Assembly (NCBI GenBank): GCA_041662605.1
Contig: JBAZSD010000027.1
Coordinates: 1 to 59,850, forward strand
Length of the DNA: 59,850 bases
Source of the DNA: Desulfomonilaceae bacterium
GTDB lineage: Bacteria; Desulfobacterota; Desulfomonilia; Desulfomonilales; Desulfomonilaceae
Reading direction: 5' to 3'
Shown here: piece by piece, positions 29,009 to 36,572 of the stretch
How the letters are laid out: every line of letters starts with the position of its first letter
How positions within the stretch are numbered: position 1 is the first letter of the stretch
The notes under the pieces: generated by a model
Told to the model about the DNA's origin: nothing
Databases searched by the model: none
What the model saw: only the letters and a program-made list of their open reading frames with translations
Program-made: the position numbers and the translations under genes

Positions 29009-29298
29009 TGTTTGAGGAATTTAAAATTGTTCGGCGGCCCATAGTGACTGAGAAGGGTTCTACACTTAAGGAAGACAACAACCAGGTGATTTTCGAGGTT
29101 GATAGACATTCCAACAAACCCGAAATCAAGAAGGCGATAGAAAAACTCTTCAAGGTCACGGTACTCGCTATTCAAACTCAGAATAGGAAGGGTAAGCCTA
29201 AGAGGGTTGGACGCTTCCTCGGTCGCCGGAAGCATTGGAAGAAAGCGATTGTGACGTTGAAACAAGGGGATCGGGTGGATTTCTTCGAAGGCGTCTAG
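29008..29298 (+). CDS. rplW: 50S ribosomal protein L23
   Basis: 96 residues. L23 lies at the tunnel exit and docks trigger factor and SRP. Recognisable parts are RPIVTEKGSTLKEDNNQVIFEVDRHSNKPEIKKAIEKLF and the tunnel loop GKPKRVGRFLGRRKHWKKAIVTLK. The start is coupled to the rplD stop. A 74-base spacer separates it from rplB. Confidence 0.96.
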   Translation: MFEEFKIVRRPIVTEKGSTLKEDNNQVIFEVDRHSNKPEIKKAIEKLFKVTVLAIQTQNRKGKPKRVGRFLGRRKHWKKAIVTLKQGDRVDFFEGV

Positions 29299-29372
29299 TC
29301 CGGCTTGCCTGTGACATGCCGCCTATGCAGCGCCGTCCGAGTCTTTGAGAAAACTTCGTAAGGATTCGTTTT

Positions 29373-30197
29373 ATGTCAATAAAGAAATACAAACCAACTT
29401 CGCCGGGCATTAGGTTCCAGACCGGTCACTCATTTGACGAGATCACTGCCGACGAACCTTTGAAGTCTCTAGTCAGAGGTAAAATTAGCGGAAGTGGTCG
29501 AAACAATAATGGGCGGATAACGGTCAGGAGACGAGGCGGTGGGCACAAGAAACTGTTTCGCCTGGTGGATTTCAAGCGAAACAAGATCGATATTCCCGCC
29601 GTGGTCACGACTGTTGAATATGATCCGAACCGGAGCGCTAGAATAGCGCTGGTAACTTACGCAGACGGCGCTAAGGCTTATATTCTGTATGCCAACGGAC
29701 TAAAAGTCGGCGACTCTGTCCTGGCTGGTGATAAAGTCGATATCAAACCGGGAAACTGCTTGCCCCTCAAGAATATACCGCTAGGGACCATGGTTCATAA
29801 TGTTGAGATGAAGATTGGCAAGGGCGGGCAGATCATCAGGGCTGCTGGGACTTACGCTCAGTTGATGGCCAAAGAAAAGGGATATGTTCAGCTCAAGCTG
29901 CCCTCCGGCGAGGTTCGTATGGTATTGGACCGTTGTCGCGCCTCGGTCGGGCAAGTTGGAAATCTGGAACACGAAAAAATTTCTCTCGGTAAGGCTGGCC
30001 GGGCCAGATATCTTGGCCGTCGCCCAAAAGTCAGAGGCGTTGTCATGAATCCGGTCGATCATCCGCACGGTGGTGGCGAAGGCAAGACCTCCGGCGGTCG
30101 TCATCCGGTCACCCCATGGGGCGTGCCTACTAAAGGTTTCAAGACACGCAAGGGTAAAAAACCATCCGATCAATTTATCGTTAAACGGAGGAAGTGA
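29373..30197 (+). CDS. rplB: 50S ribosomal protein L2
   Basis: 274 residues. L2 is needed for subunit association and peptidyl transfer. The basic RNA-binding stretch GRITVRRRGGGHKKLFR and the C-terminal loop NPVDHPHGGGEGKTSGG, containing the conserved histidine, are intact. The ATG at 29373 follows TAAGGATTCG. Its stop lies five bases before the rpsS start. Confidence 0.97.
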   Translation: MSIKKYKPTSPGIRFQTGHSFDEITADEPLKSLVRGKISGSGRNNNGRITVRRRGGGHKKLFRLVDFKRNKIDIPAVVTTVEYDPNRSARIALVTYADGAKAYILYANGLKVGDSVLAGDKVDIKPGNCLPLKNIPLGTMVHNVEMKIGKGGQIIRAAGTYAQLMAKEKGYVQLKLPSGEVRMVLDRCRASVGQVGNLEHEKISLGKAGRARYLGRRPKVRGVVMNPVDHPHGGGEGKTSGGRHPVTPWGVPTKGFKTRKGKKPSDQFIVKRRK

Positions 30198-30202
30198 TTC
30201 TG

Positions 30203-30487
30203 ATGCCTCGTTCAGTCAGTAAAGGGCCTTTCGTGGATGAACATCTTTTGAATAAAGTCGTCCAGGCCAAGGACACATCGTCAAGAAAAGTCATTCAGAC
30301 TTGGTCTCGCAGGTCAACGATAATTCCTGACATGGTGGGGATCACATTCGCCGTGCATAATGGGAAGAAATTCATACCCGTGTTCGTAACCGAGAACATG
30401 GTCGGACATAAGTTGGGCGAATTCTCCCCTACCCGAACCTTTCACGGGCATGCTGGAGACAGAAAAGCCAAGAAAGGAAGAAAGTGA
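30203..30487 (+). CDS. rpsS: 30S ribosomal protein S19
   Basis: 94 residues from ATG 30203, giving the canonical start MPRSVSKGPFVDEHLL. A GTG at 30194 would add three residues but lies inside the rplB end. The ribosome-binding site GGAGGAAG is well placed for 30203. S19 binds the 30S head with S13. Family segment FSPTRTFHGHAGDRKAKKGRK. The stop overlaps the rplV ATG by one base (TGATG). Confidence 0.96.
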   Translation: MPRSVSKGPFVDEHLLNKVVQAKDTSSRKVIQTWSRRSTIIPDMVGITFAVHNGKKFIPVFVTENMVGHKLGEFSPTRTFHGHAGDRKAKKGRK

Positions 30488-30819
30488 TGGAATGGGAGTC
30501 CCGGTTATCGCATGCGCACATATCAGCGCAAAAGGCTAGACTCGTGGCCGATCTTGTAAGAGGAATGCCTGTCGGAGCGGCGTTAAGCGCACTGCAATTT
30601 ACTCCGAAGAAGGCCGCCGAGATCATAAGAAAGGCCTTACAGTCAGCATTGGATAACGCTTCTAAGTCCAGTGGGGTGAATGAGGACAACCTCTACATCA
30701 GCAGAATAATGGTCGATGAAGGCCCCACTGCAAAAAGATGGATGCCCAGGGCTATGGGTAGAGCTACTCGTATTAGAAAACGAACTAGTCATATTTCGAT
30801 TGCCCTGCAGGAAAAATGA
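30487..30819 (+). CDS. rplV: 50S ribosomal protein L22
   Basis: 110 residues from ATG 30487, coupled to the rpsS stop. L22 reaches into the exit tunnel with a beta-hairpin, here PTAKRWMPRAMGRATRIRKRTSHI. The N-terminal helix region HAHISAQKARLVADLVRGMPV is typical. A 93-base spacer with a small palindrome (AGCTGAACTTCAGCT, 30842-30856) separates it from rpsC. Confidence 0.96.
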   Translation: MEWESRLSHAHISAQKARLVADLVRGMPVGAALSALQFTPKKAAEIIRKALQSALDNASKSSGVNEDNLYISRIMVDEGPTAKRWMPRAMGRATRIRKRTSHISIALQEK

Positions 30820-30912
30820 TCGACGCATAAATGAATTCTTGAGCTGAACTTCAGCTTAATGAATGGTCAGAGTGTAACGCGGACAAATTGATTCACCCCC
30901 AGGAGGGTTATT

Positions 30913-31557
30913 TTGGGACAAAAAGTTCATCCTCACGGTTTTCGATTGGGTGTCACCAGGACATGGGATTCGAGGTGGTTTTCCCAAAGGGAATACGGGA
31001 CTTTTCTGATTGAAGACCTCAAGCTCAGGCAATTCGTAAAGAAGAAACTGGCCCAGGCGAGCGTATCCAAGATGGAAATTGAAAGAGCGGCTGGTAAAAT
31101 CAGAATGATAATACACACCGCCCGGCCAGGAGTGGTGATCGGCCCCAAGGGAGCTGAGATTGAAAAGCTCAGAAGGCAAATTCTTCGGGTCACCAACAAG
31201 GACGTCATCGTCGATGTCAAGGAAATCCGGAAACCAGAGGTGGACGCCCAGCTTGTAGCTGAGAACGTGGCCCAGCAACTCGAAAGAAGAATCGCTTTTA
31301 GGAGAGCTATGAAAAAATCAGTCTCCAGCGCTCTTAAGTCTGGCGCCAAAGGAATTCGTATCGCCACCGCCGGAAGGTTGGGCGGCGCGGAAATGGCCAG
31401 ACGTGAATGGTATCGGGAGGGTCGAGTTCCGCTACATACACTTAGGGCCGATATCGACTATGGATTCGCTCGGGCTTCTACGACGTACGGAGTTATTGGC
31501 GTCAAAGTCTGGATCTTTAAGGGCGAGTTGATCAAAAGCTCTGTTGGAGAAAGATAA
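30913..31557 (+). CDS. rpsC: 30S ribosomal protein S3
   Basis: 214 residues. S3 forms part of the mRNA entry site. The start is TTG (GQKVHPHGFRLG follows), supported by CAGGAGGG about eight bases upstream, since no ATG or GTG fits the canonical N-terminus. The KH domain carries the GPKGAEIEKLR loop, near HTARPGVVIG, and the C-terminal domain contains GRLGGAEMARREWYREGRVPLHTLRADI. rplP begins just after the stop. Confidence 0.96.
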   Translation: MGQKVHPHGFRLGVTRTWDSRWFSQREYGTFLIEDLKLRQFVKKKLAQASVSKMEIERAAGKIRMIIHTARPGVVIGPKGAEIEKLRRQILRVTNKDVIVDVKEIRKPEVDAQLVAENVAQQLERRIAFRRAMKKSVSSALKSGAKGIRIATAGRLGGAEMARREWYREGRVPLHTLRADIDYGFARASTTYGVIGVKVWIFKGELIKSSVGER

Positions 31558-31558
31558 A

Positions 31559-31975
31559 ATGCTTGCGCCCAAAAAAGTCAAATATCGTAAGAGACAAAAG
31601 GGTAGAATGACGGGCACGCCACTCAGAGGAACGCAAGTGTCTTTCGGCGAGTATGGTTTGATGGCGCTTGAACCGATATGGGTTACTTCCAGGCAAATCG
31701 AAGCTGGTCGTATCGCCATGACACGCCACGTAAAAAGAGGCGGCAAGATCTGGATCAGGGTTTTCCCGGATAAGCCGATAACCAAAAAGCCCGCCGAGAC
31801 CCGTATGGGTAAAGGAAAGGGCGCTCCGGAAGAATGGGTGGCAGTGGTCAAACCTGGCATCATTATGTATGAGATGGAAGGCGTTCCCATTGAAGTGGCC
31901 CGTGAGGCTTTCCGACTCGCAGCCCGAAAACTGCCATTAAAAACTCGTTTTGTTATTCGTGAGGAGTTGACATGA
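31559..31975 (+). CDS. rplP: 50S ribosomal protein L16
   Basis: 138 residues from ATG 31559, which gives MLAPKKVKYRKRQKGRM and has GGAGAAAG upstream; the open frame begins 15 bases earlier inside rpsC. L16 helps place tRNA acceptor ends at the A site. Landmarks are MTRHVKRGGKIWIRVFPDKP and KPAETRMGKGKGAPEEWVAVV. The stop overlaps rpmC (ATGA). Confidence 0.96.
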   Translation: MLAPKKVKYRKRQKGRMTGTPLRGTQVSFGEYGLMALEPIWVTSRQIEAGRIAMTRHVKRGGKIWIRVFPDKPITKKPAETRMGKGKGAPEEWVAVVKPGIIMYEMEGVPIEVAREAFRLAARKLPLKTRFVIREELT

Positions 31976-32166
31976 AGCCCCGAGAATTGCGGGATCTTTC
32001 TGTTGAAGAATTGACCGTCAAAGAGAAAGAGTTTCGAGAAGAGGAATTTAAACTCCGCTTCAAGAAGGCCACCGGTCAGTTGGAAAAAACCGCCCGGCTC
32101 GGCATCCTTAGGAAGGAAATAGCTCGGGTTCAAACTATAATTCGAGAGAAGAGGGGGTCTGCATGA
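31972..32166 (+). CDS. rpmC: 50S ribosomal protein L29
   Basis: 64 residues forming two helices: RDLSVEELTVKEKEFREEEF then a stretch with ATGQLEKTARLGILRKEIARVQTI. L29 sits near the tunnel exit beside L23. ATGA overlaps at both ends couple it to rplP and rpsQ. Confidence 0.95.
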   Translation: MKPRELRDLSVEELTVKEKEFREEEFKLRFKKATGQLEKTARLGILRKEIARVQTIIREKRGSA

Positions 32167-32450
32167 TTAGCTCCTCTAATGAACGTAATCAGCGCAAGGT
32201 ACGTACCGGTGTTGTAATTAGTGACAAGATGGACAAAACCGTCGTTGTGGAAGTAAGCCGTACGGTTTTGCATCCGGTCTACAAAAAATTCGTTCGTCGT
32301 AGAAAGCGTTTCATGGCTCATGATGAGGAAAATCGGTGCCGTATCGGCGATGAGGTCATGATCGTGGAGACTAGGCCGCTGAGCCGCCACAAGAACTGGC
32401 GTGTCCAGAGAATAGTCAGGGAAGCGGCCTTGCCGGGAGGCTCCGCATGA
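32163..32450 (+). CDS. rpsQ: 30S ribosomal protein S17
   Basis: 95 residues. S17 is an early 16S rRNA binder with an OB fold; the sequence RKVRTGVVISDKMDKTVVVEV and ETRPLSRHKNWRVQRIV is typical. ATGA overlap with rpmC upstream and with rplN downstream. Confidence 0.96.
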   Translation: MISSSNERNQRKVRTGVVISDKMDKTVVVEVSRTVLHPVYKKFVRRRKRFMAHDEENRCRIGDEVMIVETRPLSRHKNWRVQRIVREAALPGGSA

Positions 32451-32815
32451 TTCAGCAACAAACTCGGATGGATGTCGCGGACAATTCAGGCGCGAAAGAA
32501 CTTTTTTGTGTCAAGATTCTCGGCGGCACCCGTAGAAAATACGCCAGTGTGGGAGATGTTGTCATTGTTTCAGTAAAGCAGGCCATCCCTAACTCTAAAG
32601 TTAAAAAGGGAGAAGTCCATAAAGCCGTCGTTGTGCGGACTAAAAGGGCTGTCCGGCGCGCTGATGGTTCCTATATCCGATTTGATGACAACTCAGCGGT
32701 TCTTATTAACAATCAGCTCGAGCCTATCGGCACCCGTATCTTCGGACCGGTCGCCAGAGAACTCAGAGCCAAAAAATTTATGAAGATCGTGTCTCTCGCT
32801 CCGGAGGTTCTTTAA
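32447..32815 (+). CDS. rplN: 50S ribosomal protein L14
   Basis: 122 residues, the standard length. L14 contributes to an intersubunit bridge and binds the silencing factor RsfS. Characteristic parts are MIQQQTRMDVADNSGAKEL, GDVVIVSVKQAIPNSKVKKG and the end ARELRAKKFMKIVSLAPEVL. It opens the spc part of the cluster and is coupled to rpsQ by an ATGA overlap. Confidence 0.97.
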   Translation: MIQQQTRMDVADNSGAKELFCVKILGGTRRKYASVGDVVIVSVKQAIPNSKVKKGEVHKAVVVRTKRAVRRADGSYIRFDDNSAVLINNQLEPIGTRIFGPVARELRAKKFMKIVSLAPEVL

Positions 32816-32817
32816 TC

Positions 32818-33135
32818 ATGTCCAAGATTAAGAAGGATGATCGAGTGAGGGTGCTTTCCGGCAAAAACGCCGGTCGAGAAGGAAGAGTCCTGAAGATTTT
32901 TACGGAAAAAGACTCGGCTTTGGTTGAGAGAATCAATATGGTCAAGCGGCACACCAAGGCTGGTGGCAAAGTGGGTCAACAGGGTGGAATCATCGAAAAA
33001 GAGGCGCCCATCAAATTGGCTAAACTGATGCTGATTTGTTCTAAGTGTTCGAAACCAACTCGCGTCGGTATTCGTAAAGTCGACGGAGAGCGTGCTCGAT
33101 ATTGCAAGAAATGCCAAGAGCAGTTGGAAAACTAG
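32818..33135 (+). CDS. rplX: 50S ribosomal protein L24 with two CxxC pairs
   Basis: 105 residues. The KOW domain at the N-terminus (KDDRVRVLSGKNAGREGRVL) initiates 50S assembly. The C-terminal part has CSKC near residue 75 and CKKC near residue 97, two cysteine pairs that could bind zinc, as in many bacterial L24 proteins and unlike E. coli. It begins three bases after the rplN stop, and rplE follows 13 bases later. Confidence 0.95.
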   Translation: MSKIKKDDRVRVLSGKNAGREGRVLKIFTEKDSALVERINMVKRHTKAGGKVGQQGGIIEKEAPIKLAKLMLICSKCSKPTRVGIRKVDGERARYCKKCQEQLEN

Positions 33136-33148
33136 AAGGAATTTTCTG

Positions 33149-33691
33149 ATGGCGTCTCGACTTAAAGATTATTACCTCAAGACGGTTGTGCCCGCGTTGA
33201 GAGAGCAGTTCAAATATAAGAACGCTATGCAGGTTCCGGTCCTGAACAAAATAGTCCTCAATATGGGACTGGGCGAAGCAATTCAAAACGCCAAGGCATT
33301 GGAAAGCGCTCAGCAGGAAATGGCGGCCATATCAGGTCAGCGGCCTGTTATGCGCAAGGCCCGAAAGTCAATCGCCACGTTTAAGCTTAGAGAGGGCATG
33401 ACAATTGGTTGTAAGGTGACCCTTAGAAGAGACAATATGTTTCATTTTCTCGATAAGCTGATCAATGTGGCTCTTCCTCGAGTTAGGGATTTTAGAGGCA
33501 TTAATCCCAAGGGCTTCGATGGGCGTGGAAATTTTTCGATGGGAATCAAGGAACAGATCATTTTCCCTGAAATTAACTATGACAGGATAGAAAAGATTCG
33601 TGGCATGAACATAACTTTGGTTACTTCGGCCCGGACGGATGAGGAAGCCAAACAGCTTCTTGAGCAACTAGGAATGCCTTTCAGGAAATAG
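33149..33691 (+). CDS. rplE: 50S ribosomal protein L5
   Basis: 180 residues from ATG 33149, giving MASRLKDYYLKTVVPALREQ; the open frame extends back into rplX. AAGGAA lies upstream. L5 is part of the 5S rRNA complex and contacts P-site tRNA. Landmarks: NKIVLNMGLGEA, the P-site loop region KARKSIATFKLREGM, and the end NITLVTSARTDEEAKQLLEQLGMPF. Confidence 0.96.
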   Translation: MASRLKDYYLKTVVPALREQFKYKNAMQVPVLNKIVLNMGLGEAIQNAKALESAQQEMAAISGQRPVMRKARKSIATFKLREGMTIGCKVTLRRDNMFHFLDKLINVALPRVRDFRGINPKGFDGRGNFSMGIKEQIIFPEINYDRIEKIRGMNITLVTSARTDEEAKQLLEQLGMPFRK

Positions 33692-33717
33692 ACATTGTCT
33701 CCTTATAAGGAGGAACC

Positions 33718-33903
33718 GTGGCAAAGTTATCTATGGTAGTGAAGGCCGCTAGGCCCCAAAAATTTTCAGTGAGGGCATATAATCGTTGCCAGATTTGTGG
33801 ACGACCTCGAGCATATTATCGCAAGTTCCAGCTATGTCGTATATGCCTCCGGGAACAGGCCCTCAGGGGAAACATTCCCGGCATGATTAAATCGAGCTGG
33901 TAG
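33718..33903 (+). CDS. rpsN: 30S ribosomal protein S14, zinc type
   Basis: 61 residues, GTG start after AAGGAGGAACC. This is the short zinc-ribbon form with CQIC near residue 24 and CRIC near residue 40, rather than the longer cysteine-free form of E. coli. It has the usual end REQALRGNIPGMIKSSW. It packs in the 30S head with S3 and S10. It lies between rplE and rpsH as expected. Confidence 0.96.
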   Translation: MAKLSMVVKAARPQKFSVRAYNRCQICGRPRAYYRKFQLCRICLREQALRGNIPGMIKSSW

Positions 33904-33916
33904 GGAGATTATTCTC

Positions 33917-34321
33917 ATGTGTATGACCGATCCGATAGCTGATATGCTGACACGAATCCGCAACGCCAGGCAGGCGAGAAAGGATCAAGTGACCATCCCC
34001 GCCTCTAACCTCAAAATAGGTGTAGTGCAAATCCTAAAAGAGGAGGGGTACATAAAGAAGTATAAGGTCATACGGTCAGCCAAAAATAAACAGGGTGTAT
34101 TGAAATTGACATTGAGGTTTGATGACGAAACCTTATGCACAATTGAAGGCTTATCCAGAATGTCCTCTCCTGGAAGGCGGCTATATGTCGGCAAAGAGCA
34201 TAACCTCAAAAGTCATGGCGGCGTAGGGATCTTTATTCTTTCAACGTCCCAGGGGGTTATGACCGACAAGGAAGCGCAGCGCAGGGGAATCGGTGGTGAA
34301 GTGCTCTGCAGCGTCTGGTAG
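33917..34321 (+). CDS. rpsH: 30S ribosomal protein S8
   Basis: 134 residues from ATG 33917, with AGGGAGA upstream; a second ATG two codons later gives the commoner start MTDPIADMLTRIRNA. S8 binds helix 21 of 16S rRNA and, in E. coli, represses the spc operon. The C-terminal motif is intact: GVGIFILSTSQGVMTDKEAQ, then RRGIGGEVLCSVW. Confidence 0.96.
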   Translation: MCMTDPIADMLTRIRNARQARKDQVTIPASNLKIGVVQILKEEGYIKKYKVIRSAKNKQGVLKLTLRFDDETLCTIEGLSRMSSPGRRLYVGKEHNLKSHGGVGIFILSTSQGVMTDKEAQRRGIGGEVLCSVW

Positions 34322-34348
34322 CCTGTATGTTTTATAGGAGCGTAAGTA

Positions 34349-34888
34349 ATGTCTAGAATCGGCAAGGCCCCGATACCTATTCCGGATACTGTAAAAGTCG
34401 CTTTCGATGTCCCGACCGTTAGCGTTGAAGGACCGAAGGGATCCCTTCAGTTGAATTTGAGGGATCTTGTGGGTCTTAATGTGGAACCGGCAGTGATCAA
34501 TGTGATAGCTTTGGGACAGGACAGAAAATCCAGAGCTATGCACGGCTTGTTTCGAAGCCTTATCTATAACATGGTAACCGGCGTGACGACCGGGTTCACC
34601 AAATCATTGGAAATTGTCGGAGTCGGCTACAAAGCTGAAGCTGACAAGCTGAAGCTGACCTTAAATGTAGGTTATTCCAATCCGGTGGTTATGCCCATTC
34701 CCGAAGGCCTGACAGTTGAGGTCGAGAAGAATACTGTAATCCATGTAAGAGGGATCGACAAACAACAGGTCGGAGAAATGGCCGCTAAAATTAGAAGAGT
34801 CCGCAAACCCGAGCCCTACAGGGGCAAAGGTATAAGGTATTTGGGTGAATTGATAAGACGAAAAGTTGGAAAAGCGGGCTCCAAGTAG
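34349..34888 (+). CDS. rplF: 50S ribosomal protein L6
   Basis: 179 residues. L6 has two similar domains and sits near the sarcin-ricin loop. It begins MSRIGKAPIPIPDTVKV and ends with the rRNA-binding RKPEPYRGKGIRYLGE and GKAGSK. TAGGAG lies upstream of the ATG. Confidence 0.97.
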   Translation: MSRIGKAPIPIPDTVKVAFDVPTVSVEGPKGSLQLNLRDLVGLNVEPAVINVIALGQDRKSRAMHGLFRSLIYNMVTGVTTGFTKSLEIVGVGYKAEADKLKLTLNVGYSNPVVMPIPEGLTVEVEKNTVIHVRGIDKQQVGEMAAKIRRVRKPEPYRGKGIRYLGELIRRKVGKAGSK

Positions 34889-34928
34889 CTTATTCTTTAA
34901 GAGTTTATCGAGTTAAGAAGGATCCGAA

Positions 34929-35297
34929 ATGAGCAAGAATTCGGAAAAAACTGAGTCCAAAAAAAAGAGAACTCAACGCGTGCGATTCAGAATCGCCGGG
35001 AATGCTGAAAGAAGACGTCTGACTGTTTTTCGATCCAATCGAAACATATTTGCGCAAATCATAGACGATGACGCCGGATCTACTCTGGCTCAGGCGTCCT
35101 CCCTCGACAAGGGCTTCAGACGGCAGACCGGACAACCTTTTAACAGGGATCTTGCCAGAGAAGTTGGAAAACGAATCGCAGCCAAAGCGTTGGCGTTAAA
35201 CATCAGCAAGGTGGTTTTCGACCGAGGTCCTTACCTGTACCATGGTAAGGTAAAGGCTTTGGCCGATGGCGCCAGAGAAGCTGGATTAGACTTTTAA
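34929..35297 (+). CDS. rplR: 50S ribosomal protein L18
   Basis: 122 residues. L18 carries 5S rRNA. A basic N-terminus (SKKKRTQRVRFRIAGNAERR) leads to LTVFRSNRNIFAQIIDDDAG and the closing FDRGPYLYHGKVKALADGAREAGLDF. AAGGATCC lies upstream of the ATG. rpsE follows after 25 bases. Confidence 0.96.
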   Translation: MSKNSEKTESKKKRTQRVRFRIAGNAERRRLTVFRSNRNIFAQIIDDDAGSTLAQASSLDKGFRRQTGQPFNRDLAREVGKRIAAKALALNISKVVFDRGPYLYHGKVKALADGAREAGLDF

Positions 35298-35322
35298 TGC
35301 TGGTTGAAGGAGGAATTGCCCC

Positions 35323-35862
35323 TTGCTGAGTAGATCAGAGATGTCTACCGAAGGCGAACTTAAGGACCGAGTGGTCCATTTAAGTCGCGTCGCCAAAGTC
35401 GTAAAAGGCGGAAGAAGATTTTCTTTTAGCGCAGTGGTCGTCGTTGGCGACGGTCGAGGCCGTGTAGGCTTCGGCTTGGGCAAAGCGAATGAAGTTCCCG
35501 AGGCTATTCGCAAAGGCGTGGAACGAGCCAAGGCGTATATGGTTGAAGTTCCAATCGTTAACGGCACTGTGCCTCACGAAATCATTGGTCGATATGGGGC
35601 GGCAAAGGTTTTGCTTAAACCGGCCGGTTCTGGAACCGGTGTTATAGCGGGAGGCGCCGTAAGAGCCGTCATGGAAGCTGTTGGCATCCGTGACATTCTC
35701 ACAAAGTGTATTGGAACCAACAACCCTCATAACGTAGTTAAGGCCACATTTGAAGGGTTGAAAGGCCTCAGAACGCCTCTTCAAATCGCCAGGAGACTTG
35801 GCAAAGTAGGTCAAGCAGAGGAAGAAAATGAAAGAGGAGAGGAAAACTTGGCCAATGCTTAA
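35323..35862 (+). CDS. rpsE: 30S ribosomal protein S5
   Basis: 179 residues with a TTG start that has AAGGAGG at suitable distance; ATG 35341 is an alternative six codons in. S5 shapes the mRNA path and accuracy. Landmarks: LKDRVVHLSRVAKVVKGGRR, VVGDGRGRVGFGLGKANEVP and APAGSGTG-type loop KPAGSGTGVIAGGAVRAV. The end overlaps rpmD by eight bases. Confidence 0.95.
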   Translation: MLSRSEMSTEGELKDRVVHLSRVAKVVKGGRRFSFSAVVVVGDGRGRVGFGLGKANEVPEAIRKGVERAKAYMVEVPIVNGTVPHEIIGRYGAAKVLLKPAGSGTGVIAGGAVRAVMEAVGIRDILTKCIGTNNPHNVVKATFEGLKGLRTPLQIARRLGKVGQAEEENERGEENLANA

Positions 35863-36034
35863 AGTGACCCTCAAAAAGAGCAGGATTAAAGCGACCAAGA
35901 GTCAGAGAGAAACAATTCGTGGACTGGGTTTGACCAGAATAAATTCTTCCCGAATACTGGAAGACACGCCGGCGACTCGAGGTATGGCGAACAAGATTTG
36001 TCACCTTGTGGCTTTGGAGAATATTGATCAATAG
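35855..36034 (+). CDS. rpmD: 50S ribosomal protein L30
   Basis: 59 residues from ATG 35855, giving MLKVTLKKSRIKATKSQRET and the conserved IRGLGLTRINSSRILEDTPATRGM. An in-frame start upstream at 35828 would lie deep inside rpsE. GAGAGGAAA stands ahead of the ATG. It overlaps the rpsE end by eight bases and precedes rplO. Confidence 0.94.
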   Translation: MLKVTLKKSRIKATKSQRETIRGLGLTRINSSRILEDTPATRGMANKICHLVALENIDQ

Positions 36035-36063
36035 GTCACACCTGGTTAGGAACGGAGTTGTTC

Positions 36064-36492
36064 ATGGATTTGTCAAATTTACAACGACCTGCAAGAACGG
36101 GAAAAAGCAAAAGGCTCGGCCGAGGAGAATCGTCGGGCTTGGGCAAAACCTGTGGAAAAGGTCATAAAGGTCAAAAGTCGCGGTCAGGTGGAAAGGTAGG
36201 GAGAGGCTTTGAAGGCGGGCAGATGCCGTTGCAAAGGCGACTTCCTAAGGTCGGTTTCCACAATATTTTTAGAACGGAATACAATGTCGTTTCCTTAGAA
36301 ACGATTTCAAGGCTTGATCCATCTGAACCCGTAACTGGCGATCTACTTCGGGAAAAGAATATCGTGAAGAGAGTCGGCCCGATCAAGCTGCTTTCCGACG
36401 GAGAGATTTCCGCCGCGTATGTCATAAGACTGGAAGCAGTAAGCGAAAACGCTCGCCGCAAGATCGTAGACGCTGGCGGGACCATTGAATAA
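36064..36492 (+). CDS. rplO: 50S ribosomal protein L15
   Basis: 142 residues from ATG 36064 (GGAG upstream); a TTG two codons earlier is possible. L15 is a late assembly protein with a long extended N-terminus, here SKRLGRGESSGLGKTCGKGH and GGKVGRGFEGGQMPLQRRLPK. It precedes secY, as in the spc operon of most bacteria. Confidence 0.96.
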   Translation: MDLSNLQRPARTGKSKRLGRGESSGLGKTCGKGHKGQKSRSGGKVGRGFEGGQMPLQRRLPKVGFHNIFRTEYNVVSLETISRLDPSEPVTGDLLREKNIVKRVGPIKLLSDGEISAAYVIRLEAVSENARRKIVDAGGTIE

Positions 36493-36572
36493 CGGATAGC
36501 CTCGGTTGGAATTTTTTGGAGGCTTGATCCCTAGAGAAGCCAAATAGACTCGTTATTTGTAGGAGACCTTTC

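Noticed and set aside
30842..30856. Palindrome AGCTGAACTTCAGCT between rplV and rpsC
   Set aside because: Only seven base pairs, could occur by chance; noted in the rplV entry only.
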